NCBI GenBank assembly: GCA_965243255.1
Contig: CBDEUH010000004.1
Span: 2,666,001-2,730,000 of the forward strand
DNA: 64,000 nt
Source of the DNA: Bin87 sp965243255
GTDB taxonomy: Bacteria; Chloroflexota; Dehalococcoidia; Lucifugimonadales; UBA3495
Direction of reading: 5' to 3'
How positions within the stretch are numbered: position 1 is the first letter of the stretch; each line of letters opens with the position of its first letter. Below are positions 57,953 through 64,000 of the stretch, piece after piece. The translations under genes and the position numbers were made by a program. The notes beneath the pieces were generated by a model. It ran no database searches, was not told the origin of the DNA, and saw nothing but the letters and a program-made list of their open reading frames with translations.

Positions 57953-58876
57953 TTAGACGTTGCGCAGCTTGGGGTCGAGGCGGTCGCGCAGCCAGTCGCC
58001 CAGCAGGTTCATCGACAGCACCGTGAGCACGATGGCCATCGTCGGGAAGAAGAACAGCCACCACGCCGTGACGATCAACGCCCGACCGTCGGCCACCATC
58101 AGGCCCCAGGCCGGCGTCGGTTTCACCAGGCCCGCGCCCAGGAAGCTCAGCGTCGATTCAAGGATGATGACGTGGCCAACCTCCAGGGTGGCCAGCACAA
58201 CGACGGTATTGACCACGTTGGGGAAGATGTGGCGAACCATGATGCGGGTGGGCGACGCGCCGGCCACCTGGGCCCGGGCGATGAAGTCCTGCTGCTTGAT
58301 GGCCAGGGCCTCGCCCCGTACCATACGAGCAAACCTGGCCCACAACAGCAACGCGATGACCAGCACCACCGTCTGGAAGCCCGGCCCGCTCACTGCCACC
58401 AGTACCAGGGCCAGCAGAATCGAGGGAAACGCCAGCTTGATGTCCACAATCCGCATTATCAGGTTGTCGATCCAGCCGCCGCCGTAAGCTGCCAGCAGGC
58501 CCAGCACCGTTCCGACGCCGCCGCCCAAGGCGATGGCCAGCAGGGAAATGGACAGCGAGATGCGGGCGCCGTGAATGATGCGGCTGAGGATGTCGAAACC
58601 CTGGCGGTCGGTGCCCAGCACGTATTGCCAGCTACCGCCATCCAGCCAGGCCGGCGGCATCAGGCGGTCGCGCAGATTGACGTCCACCGGGTCGTGGGGA
58701 GCGATCAGGTTGGCAAAGATGGCCGGGATAATCAGCATCACCATCAGGATAAGCAGCGGAATGATGGGGTACTGCTTGATGTTGAAGACTGCTTGACCGA
58801 ACTTGCCGCGCTGCGGCTCAGCCAGGGCGTCCTGCGCTGGCGTGGTGACTACCGGGGCTGCCGTGGGAGTCGTCAT
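57953..58876 (-). CDS. ABC transporter permease, DppC-like
   Basis: A 307-residue inner-membrane permease of the oligopeptide/dipeptide type (BPD_transp). It has the N-terminal OppC-like helix (LLILMVMLIIPAIFANLIAP) and the EAA-type loop ALAIKQQDFIARAQVAGAS followed by IMVRHIFPNVVNTVVV. Start ATG 58876 is preferred to a TTG two codons earlier because AAGGAAG lies upstream. It pairs with the DppB-like gene 60 bp upstream on the strand. No ATP-binding subunit is nearby. Confidence 0.9.
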   Translation of the reverse strand: MTTPTAAPVVTTPAQDALAEPQRGKFGQAVFNIKQYPIIPLLILMVMLIIPAIFANLIAPHDPVDVNLRDRLMPPAWLDGGSWQYVLGTDRQGFDILSRIIHGARISLSISLLAIALGGGVGTVLGLLAAYGGGWIDNLIMRIVDIKLAFPSILLALVLVAVSGPGFQTVVLVIALLLWARFARMVRGEALAIKQQDFIARAQVAGASPTRIMVRHIFPNVVNTVVVLATLEVGHVIILESTLSFLGAGLVKPTPAWGLMVADGRALIVTAWWLFFFPTMAIVLTVLSMNLLGDWLRDRLDPKLRNV

Positions 58877-58936
58877 TGCCAAATCTTCCTTGTGCGGGCT
58901 GGACGTAGGGGTGATGGGACCAGGAAGCCAGCTCGC

Positions 58937-59857
58937 CTAGTAGCGTATCCGGGGGTTGAGGTAGGCGTACATCACGTCAACCAGCAGGTTGATGAAGATG
59001 TAGAACGCGGCGAAGAGGATGACGATGCTCTGGATTACCGGGAAGTCCCGGTTGCGGATGGCGTCGATGGCCAGGTCGCCCAGGCCGGGCCAGACGAAAA
59101 CCGTCTCGATGACCACGGAGCCGGTGAGCAGCACCGCGCCAATCAGCCCCATGTAGGTGAAGGGGACGATGAGCGCATTGCGGAAGCAATGCTTCCAGAT
59201 GACCTTCCACTCCGGCATTCCCTTGATGCGGGCCAGCTTGACGTACTCGGTGTCCAGCACTTCCAGCATCGAGGAACGGGTAAGCCGCATCACGGCGGCC
59301 ACGTTGTAGTAGCCCAGGGCGACGCCGGGCAGGATGATGGACTTGAAACCGTCGTCGTTGCCTGAGGTGGGCAGCCATCCCAGGATTACGGCGAAGATCC
59401 ACATCAGGATCAGCCCGATGGCGAAGGACGGCGCGGATTGTCCAATCAGGGCGACGACCTTGCCGGCCCAGTCGAAAGCCGAGTCCTTCTTGACCGCCAC
59501 CATAACGCCGATGGGCAGGGCGATGGCCGCGCTGATTACCCAGGCAAAAGCCGCCAGCATGATGGTGTTGGGGAGACGGTTCGCGATCAGCTCGGTGATG
59601 GGAACGCCGCCGTAGGCCCAGGCTTCGCCAAAGTCTCCGGTGACGAAATTGCCAATGTAACGGACGTACTGGACGTAGATGGGCTGGTCCAGTCCCCACT
59701 TGGAGCGCACCTGCTCAACCACCGCCGCGCTGGCGTCCTCGGGCAGGAGAATGGCCACCGGGTCGCCGGTAACGCGGGCCAGCGCAAAGACCACGGCGCT
59801 GATGACCAGGATCGCCAGGATGGACTGAATCACCCGCAGAAAGATGAATCGCTGCAT
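58937..59857 (-). CDS. ABC transporter permease, DppB-like
   Basis: A 306-residue permease of the OppB/DppB type: RFIFLRVIQSILAILVISAV at the start, DWAGKVVALIGQSAPSFAIG in the core and the coupling loop DTEYVKLARIKGMPEWKVIW before HCFRNALIVPFTYMGLIG. Together with the DppC-like protein it forms the channel for a peptide or related solute. The binding protein gene lies 77 bp upstream on the strand, with a hairpin between. Confidence 0.9.
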   Translation of the reverse strand: MQRFIFLRVIQSILAILVISAVVFALARVTGDPVAILLPEDASAAVVEQVRSKWGLDQPIYVQYVRYIGNFVTGDFGEAWAYGGVPITELIANRLPNTIMLAAFAWVISAAIALPIGVMVAVKKDSAFDWAGKVVALIGQSAPSFAIGLILMWIFAVILGWLPTSGNDDGFKSIILPGVALGYYNVAAVMRLTRSSMLEVLDTEYVKLARIKGMPEWKVIWKHCFRNALIVPFTYMGLIGAVLLTGSVVIETVFVWPGLGDLAIDAIRNRDFPVIQSIVILFAAFYIFINLLVDVMYAYLNPRIRY

Positions 59858-59895
59858 CGGAGACCTTCGCTATGCCGGATGGGATAGTTGAAATG

Positions 59896-59921
59896 GCGGG
59901 GCGACCGGATGGCCGCCCCGC
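59896..59921 (-). terminator. Hairpin between the binding protein and permease genes
   Basis: GCGGGGCG (59896-59903) and CGCCCCGC (59914-59921) form an 8-bp stem. Such hairpins often lower permease expression relative to the binding protein. No T run follows on the minus strand. It may also belong to the TAGGGGCG palindrome family. Confidence 0.45.
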
Positions 59922-59934
59922 AGTGGCTGACGGT

Positions 59935-61809
59935 TTACTGGCGCACGACCTTGGTGTACTCGTGGCCCTTCATGCCGCCGAAGTAGCTGTTGTTGACCGA
60001 GTATTCGGCGATAACCTCGGGGTTGATGCCGAACTCAGCGAACAGGAAGCCCAGGGGAATGGTGGCGTTCTGGTCGTACATGAACTGACCGGCCTCTTTC
60101 ATCAGATTGAGGCGTTCGGTTTCGTCCACGCTGGTTGACCAGCGTTCGAAGAGGTCTTCGGTGAAGGGGTCTTCGAACATGTACACGGCGCCGGCCCGGG
60201 CGGGGCTGACGAAGTACACGCGCATGTTGCGGCCCGCCGGCCAGAAGCCGGTGCGGTGGGTCCACAGGGTGCCGTTCATCTCACGAGCCTTGTAGCGGGT
60301 GCGGATGGGCTGGAACTCGCCAATCTGCGCGTCCACGGTGAACCCGACTTCTTCCAGCCAGGAAATCATCGGAACGGCGATCTCGGTGAGTTCCGGCACG
60401 CCGACCAGCTTGCCGGACATGAACTCGATGCTGGGGCCGGCGCCATCCGCGTAACCGGCTTCGGCCAACAGCTCCCGTGACATATCGGGATCATAGGCCG
60501 GGATTACCCACGCCGGGTCGAAGGACGGGTCGGTGGGGTGCCAGCCGGTGTTGGCCATCAGCTCCATCTTGTTGTCGAAGAAAGCTTCGTTGAGGGCCTC
60601 GCGGTCAATGGCGTGGTTCATCGCCTTGCGCACCAGCACGTTGGTGTTGGGGTCGTTGGGGTCGTACCGGTCTTCCAGGTACTGGCCGCCGATGCCGACC
60701 CAGACCATGAAGGCCGGGAGCGTGCTCTGCGTGATGGCAAAGCCGGCGTCAATGATTTCGCCCTGCAATTCGCGAGGAATCTCGGCGATGTCGGCCTCTT
60801 TGGCGCGGAGCATGGCGACGCGGGTCAGGTCTTCTTCGGCGAAGAAGTAGGTGAGGGTGTCAAAGTCCGGATTGATGCGCCAGTGGTCGTCAAAGGCGCG
60901 CTCATATTCCAACTTGGCGCCCTGCTCGTAGCTGACGTGCTTCCAGGGACCGGTGCCCACCGGGTTCTCGGCGTACACGTCCTCGCCATGCTTTTCCCAG
61001 TAGTCCAGGCTGTAGATCAGCGGGTCGGTGGTCGCTTCCGAAGCGTAGAAGGGAATCCACAGGTCGGGCTTGTTCATGTTCCAGACCATTTCGCTGTCGC
61101 TGACTTCCGTCACCGTAGCGGCGGTGCCCAGGGCTTCGACGGCGAAGCTGGCGTTCTCACGATCGCCGGCCGGCCCCAGGGCCTGGTGCCAGTAGTCGCC
61201 GAAGCCGGTCTTGGCTTCAGGGTGGGACCAGAGCTGGAAGCTGAACACGAAGTCGGAAACGCCGAAGGTGTCTTCCTCGTGGTGGAAGGGCACGTTCTCC
61301 CGCAGTTTGATGGTCCACTCCTTGCCGTCCGGCGAGACGGACCAAGTTTGGGCCAGCATCGGCACGGCTTCCCAGGTGTGGTAGTCGCGCTGGAAGAGGG
61401 CTTCCTGCATCGGCTGCAGAATGCCCTGGTTGGTGCCGCCAACGCGCCATCCCAGGAGGTTCTCGGCGTAAGGCGGGGTGATGGCCACGCGCAGGTCGGC
61501 CTGTACCGGCTCGCCCAGCGTAGCCTCAGGGACTGCCGTGGCAGCCGGCGCAGCGGTAGGCGCGGCCCCGCCGGTGCTGGCGTCAGACATGCCCACGGGC
61601 TGAGCGGCAGCCGAGGTGGCCGTGGGCTGCTCGGCCGGCTGTTGCTGTTGTGGCTGCGACTGCGGCTGCTGTTGCGACGCGCTGGCGCCCGAGTCGGAAC
61701 CCGAGTCGGACGTCGTTTGCTCGGCAGCCCCACCGCAAGCTATGGCCACGGTCAAAGCGACAGCGAGCGCGCCGAATATCGCCGTGCGTATCGATAAAGC
61801 CTTTTTCAC
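59935..61809 (-). CDS. ABC transporter substrate-binding protein, family 5
   Basis: A 624-residue extracellular solute-binding lipoprotein. It begins at GTG 61809 with AGGAGG upstream. The signal peptide ends in VAIACGG (lipobox, Cys25), followed by a low-complexity Ser/Gln/Pro/Ala linker to about residue 100. The SBP_bac_5 core follows: LAQTWSVSPDGKEWTIKLRE, NPVGTGPWKHVSYEQGA and LVRKAMNHAIDREALNEAFF. Substrates are usually peptides, but this family also takes sugars and nickel. The permeases follow downstream. Confidence 0.92.
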   Translation of the reverse strand: MKKALSIRTAIFGALAVALTVAIACGGAAEQTTSDSGSDSGASASQQQPQSQPQQQQPAEQPTATSAAAQPVGMSDASTGGAAPTAAPAATAVPEATLGEPVQADLRVAITPPYAENLLGWRVGGTNQGILQPMQEALFQRDYHTWEAVPMLAQTWSVSPDGKEWTIKLRENVPFHHEEDTFGVSDFVFSFQLWSHPEAKTGFGDYWHQALGPAGDRENASFAVEALGTAATVTEVSDSEMVWNMNKPDLWIPFYASEATTDPLIYSLDYWEKHGEDVYAENPVGTGPWKHVSYEQGAKLEYERAFDDHWRINPDFDTLTYFFAEEDLTRVAMLRAKEADIAEIPRELQGEIIDAGFAITQSTLPAFMVWVGIGGQYLEDRYDPNDPNTNVLVRKAMNHAIDREALNEAFFDNKMELMANTGWHPTDPSFDPAWVIPAYDPDMSRELLAEAGYADGAGPSIEFMSGKLVGVPELTEIAVPMISWLEEVGFTVDAQIGEFQPIRTRYKAREMNGTLWTHRTGFWPAGRNMRVYFVSPARAGAVYMFEDPFTEDLFERWSTSVDETERLNLMKEAGQFMYDQNATIPLGFLFAEFGINPEVIAEYSVNNSYFGGMKGHEYTKVVRQ

Positions 61810-61964
61810 TTTGGTGTACCTCCTCGCCGATTAGCGAATTGAGACGGTTGCGGCGGTGCAACGCTGATCCAACGATAGCGATACGACCGCCCGGCGAATT
61901 TACTCAAAAGCGGGAATGTTGTCAACCGGCCACAACCACATAGGGCGGGCAAACTCCTTCTCAC

Positions 61965-62900
61965 TTAGTTGCCATTTATCACGCTGCCCGGATGGAGTTT
62001 CAGCCACGCCTGTCGGTAGGCGATGAGCGTCGGCAGTTCGCGCTGAATCCCGTCGGCGCTAGTGGCGGTGGCGCGGATGCCTCCGGTCGCGTCGTCAAGC
62101 CACAGCGTGACGGCGCTCTCGCCCACGGTGGCGTGGATGGTCTCGCCGGAAGCGGCGCGTTGGTAGGGCCAGGCGGCGGCAGCGTCGCCGACGACTACTG
62201 CCACCAAGTGCTCCGGGCCGGGCCGCCGGCCGCGGAAGGGCGGCGCCGGTTCATCGACCACCAGCGCCAGCGTGTCGGGATGGGCCGTTCGCCATTCCCG
62301 CCAGGTGGTCAGTTGGGACGGCAGCAGCGACAGCGTGCGGCCGGCGGCCGGGCCGGCGATGGCCATGCCGAGGGGCTGAGACCACACGCTGCCGGAGCCG
62401 TGGTCGTACCAGGTCATTGCCCCCTGGTACAGCGCGCCCTGGTTGCCGAACACCAGGGCGCTCCCCGTCGCGTCCATGGGCCGCCGGTGAACCAGCGCGG
62501 TGTAGCAGCGGGGACACCAACTGACCAGCACCGGCACGTCGCCCACCACGTCGTTGACCATCTCCCGGGTGTACAGGATGCCGGCGGGATAGGCCCGGGC
62601 GTCGCCGTTGATGGATAGCACGATGACCAGTTCGTCGTCGGGCAGGGACGCCTGCGGCGCAGCTACGAACTCCGGGGCGTAGATGGGCGGAATGTCGTCG
62701 GGGCGGAGCAGCTGTACGTAGTCTGCGTCGGAGAATCCGGCAGCGGCCCGGCCATCGGCGCCGATGATTTCATCGTAGGCGCCGGCGAACTCGCCCACCG
62801 AAGCGGCTGGCGACGTCGGTTCCGGCGGGCTGCAGGCCAGCAGCAGCAGGGCGGTGACCAAGATAGAGCGGAGGGCATTGGGTGAAGGCATACCGCACAT
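61965..62900 (-). CDS. DUF3179 lipoprotein
   Basis: A 311-residue DUF3179 protein. A lipoprotein signal ends in LLLLACS (Cys23). The family core is VQLLRPDDIPPIYAPEFV, LSINGDARAYPAGILYTREM, VLVSWCPRCYTALVHRRP (with the conserved CPxC-like pair) and LVFGNQGALYQGAMTWYDHG, ending with WLKLHPGS. The function is unknown; the cysteine pair suggests metal or redox binding. An alternative start at 62891 is three codons in. Confidence 0.88.
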   Translation of the reverse strand: MCGMPSPNALRSILVTALLLLACSPPEPTSPAASVGEFAGAYDEIIGADGRAAAGFSDADYVQLLRPDDIPPIYAPEFVAAPQASLPDDELVIVLSINGDARAYPAGILYTREMVNDVVGDVPVLVSWCPRCYTALVHRRPMDATGSALVFGNQGALYQGAMTWYDHGSGSVWSQPLGMAIAGPAAGRTLSLLPSQLTTWREWRTAHPDTLALVVDEPAPPFRGRRPGPEHLVAVVVGDAAAAWPYQRAASGETIHATVGESAVTLWLDDATGGIRATATSADGIQRELPTLIAYRQAWLKLHPGSVINGN

Positions 62901-62954
62901 TGTACGGGCATGCGGTACCCTCGCCCCAGGCTTCCTCCATCAAGGGAAAGGGAG

Positions 62955-63824
62955 TTATGCAGTGGGCTGGGGCTGGGGAACGCGGCGGAGACGGGAAATC
63001 AGCCCCCAGCGGCGGGGCGACGCGGCCACGGTAATCAGCAGCAGGCCGACCGACACCACCACGATGGCCGGTCCGGTGGGCAGGTTGAAGTGGAAGGACA
63101 GGTACAGCCCGATTACGATGGCGGCCAGGGCGGCGCCTACGGTTGCGACCATCATGCTGGCGAGACGCCGGGCCAGCAGGCTGCCGGTAACCGCCGGCAC
63201 CACCAGCAGCGACATTACCATCACGTTGCCGACGGTCTTCAGCGCGGCTACCGTGGTCAGCGCCACCAGCAGCGGCAGCAGGTATTCCAGGAAGCGTACC
63301 GGCAGGCCCGATGCCTCGGCCACGGCGGAGTCGTAGGTGGTGAAGACCAGTTCCTTATAGAGAAGACTCACCACGAGAATGATGCCTCCGGCCAGCAGCC
63401 CCACCGCCAGCGCATCGTTCCACGAAGCGCCGAGGACATGACCGAAGAGGATGCCGAGCAGGTCTCCGGAGTAATTTTCCGACAGGTTGATCAGGATTAT
63501 CCCCACCGCGAATCCCCCGGCGAAAAGAACTCCGATAATCGCGTCCAGGCGTATGCCGGCTCGTCGGGAGATTAGGGATATTCCGAGGGATGCCGGCACG
63601 GCCCAGATGAGCGCCCCCAGGAAGATATTGACGCCGAAGAGAAAAGCGGCCGCCATGCCGGTCAGCGCTGAGTGGGCGATGGCATCACCCAGGAAGGCCA
63701 TGCCTCGCAGCACGACAAAGGTGCCGACTACGCCGCAGGCGGTGCCCGCCAAAGCCGATACCAGCAGCGCCCGCTGCATGAAACCGTATTGCATGGGTTC
63801 GATGATCCATTCAAGCATGGCCAC
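62955..63824 (-). CDS. Metal ABC transporter permease (ZnuB/MntB-like)
   Basis: A 289-residue ABC-3 family permease for zinc, manganese or iron. It has about eight helices, with FVVLRGMAFLGDAIAHSALT near residue 45 as the signature and LLVALTTVAALKTVGNVMV plus SLLVVPAVTGSLLARR near the C-terminus. Start GTG 63824 is 5 nt after GGAG; ATG 63818 is also possible. The binding protein gene ends 85 bp upstream on the strand. No ATPase gene lies between them, so it must be elsewhere, perhaps beyond the window edge. Confidence 0.88.
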   Translation of the reverse strand: MAMLEWIIEPMQYGFMQRALLVSALAGTACGVVGTFVVLRGMAFLGDAIAHSALTGMAAAFLFGVNIFLGALIWAVPASLGISLISRRAGIRLDAIIGVLFAGGFAVGIILINLSENYSGDLLGILFGHVLGASWNDALAVGLLAGGIILVVSLLYKELVFTTYDSAVAEASGLPVRFLEYLLPLLVALTTVAALKTVGNVMVMSLLVVPAVTGSLLARRLASMMVATVGAALAAIVIGLYLSFHFNLPTGPAIVVVSVGLLLITVAASPRRWGLISRLRRVPQPQPTA

Positions 63825-63865
63825 TCATTCTCCACGGTTAGCGCGCGGCGATGGCTATGAAATTC

Positions 63866-63889
63866 AGGGGCGGATGGTCGTCCGCCCCT
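63866..63889. repeat. Dispersed palindrome, AGGGGCGGA type
   Basis: AGGGGCGGA (63866-63874) and TCCGCCCCT (63881-63889) form a 9-bp stem. It lies between the metal binding protein and permease genes. Confidence 0.6.
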
Positions 63890-63909
63890 TGCTCGCTGCG
63901 TTGCTGCGC

Positions 63910-64000
63910 CTAGCGTAACAGCTCGGCCAGAGAGTCCGCATTCGCGCGCATCATCCCGATATAGTCAGGATATTCGTCGTCGGTCAGGGCGCGGATGAGG
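63910..64000 (-). CDS. Metal ABC transporter substrate-binding protein, C-terminal end
   Basis: Only the last 29 codons are inside the window (TAG at 63912-63910). The peptide ends EYPDYIGMMRANADSLAELL, which matches the C-terminal helix of ZnuA-type metal-binding proteins (tyrosine- and methionine-rich then Asn and Ala before the last helix). Its position before a ZnuB-like permease supports this. The rest of the protein lies beyond the window. Confidence 0.6.
   Translation of the reverse strand, partial: LIRALTDDEYPDYIGMMRANADSLAELLR

Noticed and set aside
57548..59365. 605-codon plus-strand frame opposite the ABC permeases
   Set aside because: The permease genes match their family; the frame is Gln/His/Asp-rich and crosses gene borders.

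Overview
The window is GC-rich (mostly about 60-70% GC by eye) and almost fully coding, with short gaps, frequent 1-11 bp overlaps and AGGAGG-type ribosome binding sites. The gene families suggest an aerobic Chloroflexota bacterium, perhaps Dehalococcoidia/SAR202-like: F420- and flavin-type oxidoreductases, GMC dehydrogenases, CaiB-type CoA transferases, a split glycine decarboxylase, a Thr/Pro-rich lipoprotein linker and a caa3-type oxidase. This taxonomic guess is inference; no rRNA or tRNA gene was seen.

Layout. 1-6.9 kb: start of a PAS-domain regulator, a PPOX-fold flavoprotein overlapping a DAO-type FAD oxidoreductase, two PaREP1/HEPN-like small genes (the second broken by an in-frame stop), gcvPA-gcvPB, and a 3-hydroxyisobutyrate-dehydrogenase-like gene. 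7-12.4 kb: a possible glycoconjugate operon (TPR-Agl23-like GT-C protein, flippase-like membrane protein, FAD-dependent mutase/oxidase-like protein). 12.4-20.6 kb: vapBC, a degenerate class I amidotransferase homologue, gyrA, an alpha/beta hydrolase, a three-part protein joining a helical domain, a chorismate-mutase-like domain and an archaeal/eukaryotic-type TrpRS-like domain, then canonical trpS. 20.6-26.7 kb: acyl-CoA and amide metabolism (thiolase-like plus DUF35, SnoaL-like, acetamidase/formamidase-like, two CoA transferases).

26.8-35.2 kb: a membrane protein, a small lipoprotein, ctaA-ctaB for heme A, and a coxBACD operon whose last gene fuses a subunit IV-like membrane part to cytochrome c. 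35.2-43.3 kb: hydrolases, an FmdB zinc ribbon, an HtrA-like protease lipoprotein of low GC, DUF952, a kinase-like protein, a TPP enzyme and a VOC protein. 43.3-56.4 kb: a run of putative oxidative catabolism genes (two LLM flavoproteins, two GMC oxidoreductases, lactonase-like, isochorismatase-like, hydrolase-like, SDR) around a DUF1800/DUF1501 pair and an NHL propeller. 56.4-64 kb, all on the minus strand: a PQQ-type propeller, an oligopeptide-type ABC importer without ATPases, a DUF3179 lipoprotein, and a zinc/manganese-type ABC permease with the tail of its binding protein.

The strongest candidate for something undescribed is the chorismate-mutase-like/TrpRS-like fusion at 17.3-19.5 kb directly before trpS. 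By hand alignment its synthetase part has a HIGH-type motif but no KMSKS lysine, and its mutase part keeps only some catalytic residues, which suggests a sensor or a repurposed enzyme for aromatic metabolites. Several other genes lack catalytic residues (amidotransferase-like at 13.1 kb, hydrolase-like at 54.8 kb, one CoA transferase at 24 kb). At least two families of dispersed palindromes sit between genes.
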